The position numbers and the translations under genes were made by a program. The notes under the pieces are model-generated. The model worked only from the letters and a program-made list of their open reading frames with translations. It did not search any database and had not been told where the DNA came from. A DNA stretch of 64,000 nucleotides from Vreelandella neptunia (GTDB lineage Bacteria > Pseudomonadota > Gammaproteobacteria > Pseudomonadales > Halomonadaceae). The stretch lies in the NCBI RefSeq assembly GCF_000712975.1, contig NZ_JHQL01000003.1, positions 124,001-188,000 of the forward strand. Reading direction: 5' to 3'. Of the stretch, positions 44,501 to 51,850 are shown piece by piece (position 1 is the first letter of the stretch; the number at the start of each line of letters is the position of its first letter).

Positions 44501-45883
44501 CAAATGGCTGGCAAGCGCCTGGGCATTGGCTGTTAGCCCTTCTTGGCTACGCGCGCTAATGCGAATAGGTAGCGCTATGTCAGGTACTTGACGAGGCGCG
44601 GGCGTTTTTTCGGGGGCGCTTTCGAGAATGACGTGGGCATTTGCGCCGCCAAAACCAAAGGAGTTAACGCCAATTACCAAGCGGCCCTGTTTCTTGAGCG
44701 GCTGCGCTTTGGTAACAACGCTAATGTTCCACTCATCAAATTTGATGCGTGTATTCAGCTTGCGTATGCCGATTGTGGCAGGCACTTCACGGTGCTGCAG
44801 GCTATAAAGCGCTTTGGCAAGACCGGCGACGCCAGAGGCGGTTTCCAGGTGACCAACGTTGCTTTTTACTGAACCAATCAGCAGTGGCGTTTTGCGGAAT
44901 TTGCCGAGTGCTTCACCAATCGCGCGGGTTTCTATCGGGTCGCCAACGGCGGTACCGGTACCGTGGGCTTCAAGGTAGTCGATCTCATCAGGAGTAATAC
45001 CCGCCTGCTGGTAGGCACGACGCATTAAATCAATTTGAGCGCTGGGGTTAGGAACAGTGAGGCCAGACTTGTGGCCGTCAGTGTTGACCGCCGAACCGGC
45101 AATAACGGCTAGAATATTGTCGCCATCGGCGACCGCCAGGTCGTAATCCTTGAGCAAAAACAGTCCCGCACCTTCCGAGCGCACGTAGCCGTTGCCTGCG
45201 TCATCGAAAACTTGGCAGCGGCCAGTGGGTGAAAGCATGCTGGCCTTAGAGAAAATAATAAAGCCATAAGGATGTAGGTGGAGACTAATACCGCCCGCCA
45301 GCGCCATCGTTGTTTCACCGCTGCGTATCGATTGGCAGGCTTGGTGAAAAGCGACCATAGAAGACGAGCAGGCGGTATCCAGCGACATGCTGGGGCCATG
45401 CAGGTCAAACACATAAGAGAGCCGGTTAGAAGCAATACTTGAGGTGTTGCCCGTTGCAGTAGAGGCGTCAATTGCCCCCATGTCATCGGCTAGACGATAA
45501 GAGTAGTCCAGGCTGGCGACACCAATGAAAACGCCGCACTGGCTGCCGCGAAGGGTGCTAGGCACTATGCCTGCGCTTTCCATGGTTTCCCAAGCGAGTT
45601 CTAACAGCATGCGCTGTTGCGGGTCCATGTTCGCCGCTTCACGGGGCGAAATGCCGAAAAACGCTGCGTCGAATCCGCTGATATCGCCTAGGCTACCCGC
45701 AGCAAACGTGATGCTGGTGCCAGGATGACGTTTGTCTGGGTGCCAGTAAGCATCTTGGCTCCAGCGGTCAGCGGCCACTTGGGTGACGAGGTCTTTTTCG
45801 GCTTGCAGGTCCTGCCAGAACGTTTCAGGGGTGGTGCCGGGGAAACGATGGGCGGCGCCGATAATGGCAACGCGTTTAGTCAT
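38552..45883 (-). CDS. rkpA: RkpA-like highly reducing type I polyketide synthase / fatty acid synthase
   Basis: 2443 residues in one module. KS (1-430) has DTACSSS (Cys about 169), EAHGTGTAVGDP and KSNVGHLETASG. AT (about 525-850) has GHSVGEVAAAW. DH (about 905-1180) has HVVGEGAVFPG and DSAFQMF. A degenerate region at about 1290-1700 resembles a worn methyltransferase plus a structural ketoreductase half. ER (about 1730-2025) has HGAAGGVGIAAL. KR (about 2050-2230) has VTGGLGGFGLK and the catalytic Tyr in GQANYVAAN. ACP (about 2330-2400) has GFDSLMGVEL. There is no thioesterase. A complete reductive set with a single ACP suits iterative synthesis of a saturated acyl chain. Rhizobial RkpA, needed for K-antigen, has the same plan. 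The start overlaps the preceding stop by 4 bp. Confidence 0.93.
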   Translation of the reverse strand: MTKRVAIIGAAHRFPGTTPETFWQDLQAEKDLVTQVAADRWSQDAYWHPDKRHPGTSITFAAGSLGDISGFDAAFFGISPREAANMDPQQRMLLELAWETMESAGIVPSTLRGSQCGVFIGVASLDYSYRLADDMGAIDASTATGNTSSIASNRLSYVFDLHGPSMSLDTACSSSMVAFHQACQSIRSGETTMALAGGISLHLHPYGFIIFSKASMLSPTGRCQVFDDAGNGYVRSEGAGLFLLKDYDLAVADGDNILAVIAGSAVNTDGHKSGLTVPNPSAQIDLMRRAYQQAGITPDEIDYLEAHGTGTAVGDPIETRAIGEALGKFRKTPLLIGSVKSNVGHLETASGVAGLAKALYSLQHREVPATIGIRKLNTRIKFDEWNISVVTKAQPLKKQGRLVIGVNSFGFGGANAHVILESAPEKTPAPRQVPDIALPIRISARSQEGLTANAQALASHLRDSHQAFYDIAHTLYNHREQHTFGALCFAQTPGEAANALSKFVDGETNSVVTLERLANARGPVFVYDGNGCQWETMGHDLLNEPAFSDAIDRVDALFQQHGEFSLRDELAGRNPPVANGSRFERTEIAQPALFALQVALTEWLKSNGIVPVAVFGHSVGEVAAAWASGALTLEDAVKVIYYRSFYQGKTRGLGEMTAVAMSAEEIAPWLEKAEFNNISLAGINSPKGITLAGDRDQLSAIEAALSEQSTFAKRLPLDYAFHSPAMDSIQAGVVDALADIRPRATDIPYVSTVTGVISDGTELDAHYWWLNIREPVLFDHAATTLIEQGYNVFVEVGAHPILRRYLNESLRQQERSGLVFGTIERHKSGVDGLSHCLGQLLLSGLPLDSRHFFPVEGQRVLLPRYAWQRTNLWVQGTNDGQGLLSRYYQHPLLGYPLAQQDHTWESQLDTQRQPWLADHVVGEGAVFPGAGFVELTLAAALQQKDTPLLDIEELEIRAPLLLDGPNGRTMRLTLNPDDGRLTIHSREPATGSEWQLNAVARRMRESRGFLLKRQAPSLPSRAPDYTLAEHLQMAERIGLHYGPAFQAISRGWIEGDSVIGEITLANDVQAQLDTLHVHPGILDSAFQMFIPLLAQHSEFAAQLAFVPVRVGRIQVNAEAGTPVLARAVMGKRAPHSFTADFELYDAAGNAVAVLSETRFKAIRLNRAHHQHFSYLEVELTPAPLTAATLPLPNNALVRLAGLSDTYAASTGQRYAQEVSPLLDRLSEAFVSFNDDGSEDQLAPETIWQLLVQDYPDYFAPIHMVGRLGLHREQLTNGSATLESLGITSEHLAGINRVLIGEDGWQVLATELGALMEATLATLPSGQRLQLLEAGACAPALGQRLLEQLANTTHIAKDAHHYRAITTSDSARHQAEQLQERFPLMDVQSLDDALPTLSSAAKAQLAFISVDVTQPERSRQLMEALPAQLAPGAQVMVIGVHPSRWLDDLLATPGIDQAALEQDTVIEWLTTQGFSVSPPVELEESGAYLLHGQFAAEAVETRQPDSATQNASTAYHLIVSDIEHEALAAQLAEQLGTTSTWLTVSDAAPQALLTAALGARQDVPGELNVIDLRWLKGATTSAQTQRCYTAQQWSLALEASGLESQGSRVMLWLTTQAASTGDDAALWGFGRSLANEAVGHRVTLIDLPEALSDAALIAFAASIATPDSENELVITAEGDRFATRLRTLPAPHPEKQANAEPHQAMSLGFTLPGQLRQLQWRPRPLPELGADEVEIRVKATGLNFRDVMYTLGLLSDEAIENGFAGPTLGLEFSGEVLAVGANVQHVMPGQAVVGFGPASFSDRLIASQHAVAPLPEGVSYAAAATIPTTFFTVYYALKHLARLEPGEKVLIHGAAGGVGIAALQIAQWLGADIYATVGSEEKRDFLRLMGEERIYDSRSLTFAEEILEDTQGEGVDVVLNSLAGEAINQNLRALRPFGRFLELGKRDFYENTQIGLRPFRNNLSYFGIDSDQLMKVQPALTQRLFGEMMALFNDGTLSPLPFTAFSHNQVIDAFRYMQQARQIGKVVVTYEQPIAPPRNETLGTGTMTLPGDASYLVTGGLGGFGLKTAQWLVSKGARQLVLLSRSGPASEEAQAAIATFEAQGVKVLAAACDITDRDALAVVMERIHHELSPLRGIVHAATVIDDGLIRNLDAERIQKVLAPKIDGARHLDALTHDIALDFFVLYSSATTLFGNPGQANYVAANHWLEAFAARRRAAGLPATCVRWGAIEDVGFLARNTRTRDALQERLGGSALRSDDALKVLEQMLLTEGPSLGVLELEWGALARFLPTAQAPRFNEIARASDDDGSVDHDDDISALLADLSPEELHSTITDLLRAELASILLIDEEKIDINRSVYDMGFDSLMGVELMTAIENRLNVQVPVMVLSEASTLNKLAGVLIQKLHQHDKDVEETPQDALASLAARHGADGHTSEPASTSTTETP

Positions 45884-47532
45884 TCTTGCTCCTGAGGTTC
45901 TGGTTCTGCCTTGATCACATCGCTATTTATATCGCGCCCAAACGCCTGTTTAAATAGGTAGACGCCAAGTTCGTTTGCTTCCAGCGTATACGATTCTTGC
46001 TCGTAGGACGGATGGTCGTGCGTATCACGCTCTATTTCCGTTGACCATATCATGTACGGGGTGCTGCTAGCAGGGGGCGAATAGTGCCTGTAGGCGGTGG
46101 GTAATATCGGAACATGATCACCGTACCAGCCCAACAGCCCTGGCCTTATCGCTGAGTTTAGCGCTGCTTTAACGCTTCCAAGCATTTTATCCGATTCACC
46201 CAAATGGTGCAGGTAAACGGCTAAATCACGCAAGTGATTTGGTAATGGCCATGGCGCCGTTGGTAAAGTGGATGCTAACCACGCTTGCTCCGGCGCTTCT
46301 AAATGTAACGGGCCGTGATTCTCCATCGTAACCACAAACACAAATAGTGGCCTATTATCGTCATCTTCAAGCAGTCGTCCAACCTTTCGTGCAACGGCTT
46401 GATCACCAATGTATTGGCCGTGCTTATCCTGGCTATCGAATGCGCTGATATCGATAAACGTTTCAAAGCCCAGTTTGGGAATAACGCTGTCGCGCATGTA
46501 GAAGGTAGCGGGGTAGGGATGAACGCAAACGGTTCGGTATCCCTGTGCTTGAAAGGCACTGGCAATACTGGGTAGCGGGTGACGTGACAGCGTGCGGTAG
46601 GGGTTGAACTGTCGTGGCCCCCAGGTGTCAGGCGCAATGCCCGTTAATATGGCACATTCGGTACGTACTGTATTGGCACCCCAAGCTGGCACGTTTAGCG
46701 ATCCCTTCATGACCGCTTCGGGGCGCGTGGCATCATAGTGCGGCAGTAAGTCTGCGGCAATCTCGCTACACCAGGCACGCGGGTCAAAAAACGATTCACT
46801 TTGCACTAACACCACATTGGGGAGCGCTGCATGGGCAGCCTGATCTAGGGGATGATGAGTGACGTAGTGAAAAGGCGAGGCTTCTGATGCGGGCGGCCGG
46901 GAGCGCATTAGGGCAATGCCATAAGCCCACAGGCTGGCAAACAGCCCCAGGTGATTGAGGTCAAGGACAGGGTCAAGTGTGATCGGCGGAAGTTTGCGCC
47001 AGCCTAGCCAAACCAATAATGCTCCTGAGGTTGTCATGACCAGGCTGCTGACCAAAAACATCATGCCGCCCCATTGGCTGATTAGCGAGGCTTCAATATA
47101 TAAGAAGCTACCAATGGCAACAGCCCCTGCGCTGCTAGCGGCAATGGCTAAGCCGATGCCGAAAAAAGGCACATAGAGACGGGGGTGCAAAATAGCATCC
47201 CAGAAGTATTCAAAATCGTGGCAGATAAAGGGTTCGTTCAGCGTGCGTGACTTGGTATTGCTGGACTGCACGACCACCAATTGCAGCGACAGAACAAAAA
47301 CGACTGCAAACCAAGGGCGTTGTAGTAGCAGAACAAACAGTCCAAACAGCAGTAGCCAGCTGCCAAGGTGCACGATGTTTGCAGCCACACCGCGCTGCCA
47401 AAACGGTTGTGGGCGAGGGCTTAGCAGTGCCTCGAACAGCAAGCTTCCCAATAGGCCAACCAGCAGCGGGCTAATAAAGGTAGTGGATACAAAAAGCTGC
47501 ACGCTACACGCCCCCGGGATGATGAAAACCAA
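45880..47532 (-). CDS. rkpI: RkpI-like membrane sulfatase/LTA-synthase family enzyme
   Basis: 550 residues. About five N-terminal membrane helices (residues 10-210) precede an extracytoplasmic alkaline-phosphatase-superfamily domain: NVVLVQSESFFDPRAW (first metal Glu), GANTVRTECAILTG with the likely Thr nucleophile, GYRTVCVHPYPATFYMRD, VFVVTMENHGPL and GWYGDHVPIL. LTA-synthase-like enzymes transfer phosphoglycerol or phosphoethanolamine from phospholipids. It overlaps the SDR gene by 29 bp and the PKS gene by 4 bp, so expression should be coupled. It could add a phospho-head group to the lipid made by its neighbours. Confidence 0.85.
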   Translation of the reverse strand: MVFIIPGACSVQLFVSTTFISPLLVGLLGSLLFEALLSPRPQPFWQRGVAANIVHLGSWLLLFGLFVLLLQRPWFAVVFVLSLQLVVVQSSNTKSRTLNEPFICHDFEYFWDAILHPRLYVPFFGIGLAIAASSAGAVAIGSFLYIEASLISQWGGMMFLVSSLVMTTSGALLVWLGWRKLPPITLDPVLDLNHLGLFASLWAYGIALMRSRPPASEASPFHYVTHHPLDQAAHAALPNVVLVQSESFFDPRAWCSEIAADLLPHYDATRPEAVMKGSLNVPAWGANTVRTECAILTGIAPDTWGPRQFNPYRTLSRHPLPSIASAFQAQGYRTVCVHPYPATFYMRDSVIPKLGFETFIDISAFDSQDKHGQYIGDQAVARKVGRLLEDDDNRPLFVFVVTMENHGPLHLEAPEQAWLASTLPTAPWPLPNHLRDLAVYLHHLGESDKMLGSVKAALNSAIRPGLLGWYGDHVPILPTAYRHYSPPASSTPYMIWSTEIERDTHDHPSYEQESYTLEANELGVYLFKQAFGRDINSDVIKAEPEPQEQE

Positions 47533-48310
47533 AGCGTTTGATCAGCCATTGAGAAAGTCCTGCAGGTAAAACGGCCAGCCACCAAGTGCCAAAATTCAAC
47601 GGAAAAGGAAAGCTGATACGGGCGCGGTTCGCAGCAACGCCACGTTGTATGGCATTGGCCGCACGCTCTGGCGGCCATTCCCACGGCTTCGGGCCGGGCA
47701 TGGCATTACACATGGGGGAAGTGACGTAGCCAGGCATGACCACAGTAACGCCAATGCCATGGGGGGCGAGCAACCCTCTAAGCCCTTCGCCATACGCTTT
47801 AATGCCTGCTTTGCTGGCGCTGTAGCTGGGCGTTGTTGGCAAGCCGTGCCAGCCAGCTAGAGAGCTAATAAAGACCAGCTGGCCGCTGCCTCGTGCTTGC
47901 ATGGCAGGCACTAGGCGCTGGGCCATTGCAATGGGAGCTTTTAAGTTAATATCCAGTAGCGCTTGAACCTCATCCCATGGCTCTAGTGCGTTATCGTGGG
48001 GATGTGTATTAATACCCGCATTGGCGATCACGATATCGGGTACGTGTTGGGCACATACGCTATCTAGCCAAGCGGTGAGTTCGCTATCGTCGGTCAGGTG
48101 AGCAGATGACAGCGACACGCTTGCTCCCTTTTCACGACAAGCCGTTGCCAGCGTTTCAAGCGACGATTGATTGCGCCCATGCAGCACTAAATGCGTTGTT
48201 GGGGTTGCGTAAGCCTGTGCTAGCGCTCCACCTATAGCGCCGGTAGCCCCGGTAATCAGCACGCAGCGTGATTTGCCCGTAACGGGTAGTGTTAGTTGAC
48301 CCACGCTCAA
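47504..48310 (-). CDS. rkpH: RkpH-like short-chain dehydrogenase/reductase
   Basis: 268 residues of the classical SDR family: TGATGAIGGALAQAY (cofactor Gly motif), NAGINTHPHDN, FISSLAGWHG (catalytic Ser) and SYSASKAGIKAYGEGL (Tyr-xxx-Lys), then VVMPGYVTSPM. The C-terminus has a hydrophobic stretch (WWLAVLPAGLSQWLI) that may associate with the membrane, as in 3-ketosphinganine reductases. The start is TTG at 48310 overlapping the kpsS stop (TTGA); GTG 48304 is an alternative. It probably reduces the ketone made by the oxoamine synthase to an alcohol (inference). Confidence 0.88.
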   Translation of the reverse strand: MSVGQLTLPVTGKSRCVLITGATGAIGGALAQAYATPTTHLVLHGRNQSSLETLATACREKGASVSLSSAHLTDDSELTAWLDSVCAQHVPDIVIANAGINTHPHDNALEPWDEVQALLDINLKAPIAMAQRLVPAMQARGSGQLVFISSLAGWHGLPTTPSYSASKAGIKAYGEGLRGLLAPHGIGVTVVMPGYVTSPMCNAMPGPKPWEWPPERAANAIQRGVAANRARISFPFPLNFGTWWLAVLPAGLSQWLIKRFGFHHPGGV

Positions 48311-49557
48311 AGTAACTTCTCCAGCGGTGAAGGGCAGGCTTCCAATATATGGGCGGCGTTATTAACGGCTAAATCGATACTGGGCTGACAATAAAAGCCA
48401 CCATTAATCTGTGCGGTGTGCATTACCGTATTGCGGAAATAACCAAATAGCGCCTGACTGGGCGGTGGTGGCTGGTGCCAAAACTCATCGAGAGAACCTT
48501 CATAAGTTAGGCCCGTTAAACGATAGATAGGGTCGCTAAGCGCAAAGGTGGGACACTGTTTTTCCAGTGACACAATACCCACGGTACTGTTCACTGTGAC
48601 CGTCCCTGTAGCGTGCTTAAGCAGTGGGTTGAGGTTGCCTGATTCCAGATAAACGATACGCCCCTGAAGGCCGTAAAACTCTTCAAGCTTTTGAATAATA
48701 CTTGGGTAATTAACCAGTCCCATGTCTAGCGGGTGGTTTTTGATACACAGCAGGGCATCGCTAGGGGCATGTAAGGCAAACGACCCCATAACGTGAGTCA
48801 TCACCTCTTCCATATTGGCGTAAGGGGAGTGATCACGAATCTGCGCATCCGTGTTGAGCTGTAGGGGCAGCATAAAATAAGGCCTTTTGCCCTCTATCAG
48901 CTGCTCGATACGCTTTGCATCGCGCTTTTTCCACTGTCTTAGTAGCGTAAAGCGCTTAACGTAGCCCGCATATTCCACCGGTGCGGTAATGGGCGCATGA
49001 TTACGGTAGTGGGGTGCCACCAAGGGGTTGGCAAGGCCGGCTAAGTGGTAGCACACATCATGAGCGGCGCGGATTTTAAACGATGAGCGAAAGCGAACAG
49101 GGGCGGGCAGCTTTGGCAGCGCTTTACCTGTTTCGTAAAACCACTGGGGATCGCGGGGCAGCAAGGAGTGGCCATTAACGCCATCGCGTTCAAGCGTGAT
49201 CCAAAAAGGGCGAAAATACCCCTCTTCAAACACATGCGTGCGAATACCGGCCGCTGGCGCTAGGTCAACCGCTGGCCGGTGAATTGGGCGGCGGTCACCG
49301 AACAGCACTTGATCAGTGATCTGATAGCGTTGCCACAGCGATTGGATATAGGCCGGCAGCTCACTTAAAGGCCCCCGAAATAGATGGTTCTGGCTGTGGG
49401 TGCGTTGCCAGTAAGCCATATCGCCAGCGTTGAAGTTAACCTTTACCACGCGGTGTCCATCGTCGGTAAGCCGACGAGCCAGGCGTTGATAAAAGGGCGA
49501 GCAGACGCCTTGTAAAAATAAGAATGCACGCTTTTGCTTCAACTTAATGACTTCCAA
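48307..49557 (-). CDS. kpsS: KpsS-like capsule Kdo transferase
   Basis: 416 residues. The start KRAFLFLQGVCSPFYQRLAR, HRVVKVNFNAGDMAYWQ, HVFEEGYFRPFWITLERDGV and the C-terminal TGTVTVNSTVGIVSLEKQCP match KpsS. In group 2 capsule bacteria KpsS adds the first beta-Kdo to the lipid anchor (lyso-phosphatidylglycerol in E. coli) and KpsC adds the following ones, giving the linker to which polymer is attached. The gene overlaps kpsC by 14 bp and the SDR gene by 4 bp. Confidence 0.9.
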   Translation of the reverse strand: MEVIKLKQKRAFLFLQGVCSPFYQRLARRLTDDGHRVVKVNFNAGDMAYWQRTHSQNHLFRGPLSELPAYIQSLWQRYQITDQVLFGDRRPIHRPAVDLAPAAGIRTHVFEEGYFRPFWITLERDGVNGHSLLPRDPQWFYETGKALPKLPAPVRFRSSFKIRAAHDVCYHLAGLANPLVAPHYRNHAPITAPVEYAGYVKRFTLLRQWKKRDAKRIEQLIEGKRPYFMLPLQLNTDAQIRDHSPYANMEEVMTHVMGSFALHAPSDALLCIKNHPLDMGLVNYPSIIQKLEEFYGLQGRIVYLESGNLNPLLKHATGTVTVNSTVGIVSLEKQCPTFALSDPIYRLTGLTYEGSLDEFWHQPPPPSQALFGYFRNTVMHTAQINGGFYCQPSIDLAVNNAAHILEACPSPLEKLL

Positions 49558-51592
49558 TAAATAAGTTACGATAACAGCGATACAGTCGCTGCTTCCATGT
49601 AAGCCTATGTTTTTTTGTTAAAACGTATTGTGATTTAGCCTGTTCCAACAGGCTGACCACTGTTTCTGCATTACATAGCTGTCGAGAACTAGGGTCGACG
49701 TAGTTTGGGTACAGAAGCAGTGTTCCTGCTACCAATGCATCAAGCGATAGCCCTCGGTTTCGTCGTGGGCAGTGCATGGCATCCTGGGTGAGCCCCCAGC
49801 CAGCGTAAAATGGCAGGCCATAGGTGTATACCTGGCGTTGACGAAGCAGTGCTTCAAAGCCAGTGAGCGAACTCATGGTATGCACAGCATCAACGCGTGC
49901 TAATAGCGTGGTGATATCGATATGGCTAGCGTCAAGATCATACAGGCGTTTGGCGTTGGTATCGAGTGCTCCAATACGAGCACCTGTCAACACGTCTGGA
50001 TGGGCCTTGTAAACAATAAAGGCATTAGGGTTCGCTTCACGAACAGCGGTTAACAGCGCGCTATTCGTACATATTTCTGGTGAACCAGTTGCAATCGATG
50101 CATCGCTTTCTACCTGCCCAGGCACCAAAATAGTGTGTGTGTTGGTGGGTAGGTCAATGGTCTCTTTGCCTGGCACATTGTATTTAGATAGTTTTAAAGC
50201 GACTAATCGTTTACGTAACTGGGCCGCACGGGTTAGCAAATCATCGCTAAAATCAGCATTGTTGAGCAGGGTTTCAAGCTCGCTAGGCTGACTGGGATCG
50301 TAGTAAATGCCATAACGGTCAATCACCAAGGAGAGGGGTTGAGCAAGATCAACCCCCAAGCCCACAGAACGGATAAAGCCGTCTTCCATTCGCCATAGCG
50401 TAGCCATGTGGTGAGGGTGGCGGCTCTTAAAATCGTCGTTAATACGGCTAGACCACACCAGCACCTTTGTTTTTTCTAACGGCTGTTCATCAGCGGTGGG
50501 GAGCTCTTTTCGGTACTGTACCTTAGCTGCTGGGCCAAGAAAATCACCAATGAAGCGCCTTTTCCAGGAAGAAAAACCACAAGCTAACCACTCACCGCGC
50601 AAACGTTCTTGCTGGCGTTTTTGATCAGCAATTAAGGCGATGGTTTCTTCCAGCGTTGATGGAGCGCCCGTGTAAGGATTGGCGTAGCGGGTATAGCGTA
50701 GGTATGCGGCGGCAAAGACCTCTTCGAGCGAGCGTGTTACCCTTCGTCGTGAGCAGCTAAGTTGATCAACGGTTAATCCCCAGCCCGCATAAAAGGGTAA
50801 GCCAAAACAGTGAACGCGCTTGCCTGCCATTAATGCTTCGAAGCCAAGTTGGCTGGTGACCACATAAACCTCTTCGACACAGTCAAACAGTGCCCACGGG
50901 TTAATGTTGTCGCTAATAATGTGGCAACGGGGATTATGATGAACGTGCGCCAAGTGGCCCTGTTTTTTGCCTGCAATGACGTCTGGGTGTACTTTGACTA
51001 AAATGTTAGCGGTAGGGTGGTTAGTTAACGCGCTTGCTAACATCCGCTGGAAGCTATCTGCGTTGGCTCCGCCGTGATGGATAGACGCATCGCCAGCCGT
51101 TTGGTCAACCACTAACACATTAGACGTTTCAAAAGCGCTAGCGTGTTTAGCAAGGGGCACGGGGTGGTCTGGCGCGTGGTTGTATTTTGACAAGCGATAG
51201 CGTGACAGTTGTTCAATGCAGCGCGATGCTTGAGCACACTCTTCTATTGTAAAGGTAGCGTTATTTAGCCAATTTTCTAAATCGCTGGGTCGCGAGGCAT
51301 CGTAATAAATACCGGTGTGATCAACGACCATGCTATGGGGCTGGTAGCCTTCAACACCTAACCCTAAAGAACGAAGAAACCCATCCTCTAGAGCGATATA
51401 CGCCAGACGATGGCGGCGGGCATACTCTCGGGCGCGCTTACTAGTAGGTTTAAGCCCCCAGCCAATAACCGCATGGGGCTTAGCGCTCAGCCGCCCAAGG
51501 CGTGCAAAACGCGTGTATTCAGGTAAAAAAGAAGCAAGGGCAGAGATCTTAGAAATACCGGGAGATGTATAGCCTGCTATAAGCTTTGCCAT
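49544..51592 (-). CDS. kpsC: KpsC-like dual-domain capsule beta-Kdo transferase
   Basis: 682 residues from ATG 51592, where the family-typical start MAKLIAGYTSPGISKISAL occurs. The open frame extends 30 codons further to a TTG at 51682 that touches the TnpB element end, and ATGs at 51610 and 51658 are also possible; none has a clear ribosome-binding site. The protein has two homologous halves: YIALEDGFLRSLGLGVEG / DHTGIYYDASRPSDLE and WRMEDGFIRSVGLGVDLA / DRYGIYYDPSQPSELE, each followed by GFEALM/LxxxxVxxxGLPFYAGWG. This is the duplicated layout of KpsC, which builds the poly-Kdo linker. It is the first gene of the operon. Confidence 0.9.
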   Translation of the reverse strand: MAKLIAGYTSPGISKISALASFLPEYTRFARLGRLSAKPHAVIGWGLKPTSKRAREYARRHRLAYIALEDGFLRSLGLGVEGYQPHSMVVDHTGIYYDASRPSDLENWLNNATFTIEECAQASRCIEQLSRYRLSKYNHAPDHPVPLAKHASAFETSNVLVVDQTAGDASIHHGGANADSFQRMLASALTNHPTANILVKVHPDVIAGKKQGHLAHVHHNPRCHIISDNINPWALFDCVEEVYVVTSQLGFEALMAGKRVHCFGLPFYAGWGLTVDQLSCSRRRVTRSLEEVFAAAYLRYTRYANPYTGAPSTLEETIALIADQKRQQERLRGEWLACGFSSWKRRFIGDFLGPAAKVQYRKELPTADEQPLEKTKVLVWSSRINDDFKSRHPHHMATLWRMEDGFIRSVGLGVDLAQPLSLVIDRYGIYYDPSQPSELETLLNNADFSDDLLTRAAQLRKRLVALKLSKYNVPGKETIDLPTNTHTILVPGQVESDASIATGSPEICTNSALLTAVREANPNAFIVYKAHPDVLTGARIGALDTNAKRLYDLDASHIDITTLLARVDAVHTMSSLTGFEALLRQRQVYTYGLPFYAGWGLTQDAMHCPRRNRGLSLDALVAGTLLLYPNYVDPSSRQLCNAETVVSLLEQAKSQYVLTKKHRLTWKQRLYRCYRNLFIGSH

Positions 51593-51685
51593 GTGAAGAG
51601 CCGCAACCATGTTGAAAACAAGCGCGCTATCAGCGCAAAGACTTAAAGCGGCGAACATACGTGAAAAGGTTGAGCTTATCAATTA

Positions 51686-51850
51686 GGTGTGACTGCTCCC
51701 CGCCCTAAGCGCTGGTGCGCCACGGGCGAGGCTTCCCACTTCTCAGGCCGCTGCCGGCGCGTGACCGGGCTTACGCAGGCCTCCGTGGGCAGGAAACCGA
51801 CAGTCCTTCGGCTCGTAGTTTGATAATACCCTGATGACGAATGTTGATCG
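51686..51850 (-). ncRNA. Putative omega-RNA of the TnpB element
   Basis: In this family the scaffold of the guide RNA overlaps the 3' end of tnpB and the right end. Here the segment on the minus strand is GC-rich and structured (GGCCTGAGAAGTGGGAAGCC, CTCGCCCGTGGCGCACCAGC, TTAGGGCGGGGAGCAGTCAC). It would read directly into flanking DNA as guide, beginning about TAATTGATAAGC, the 5' region of kpsC. The 5' limit is approximate. Confidence 0.5.

Noticed and set aside
42479-45728. Plus-strand open frames within the PKS gene
   Set aside because: All are antisense to continuous PKS domains with catalytic motifs; none has a plausible start region.
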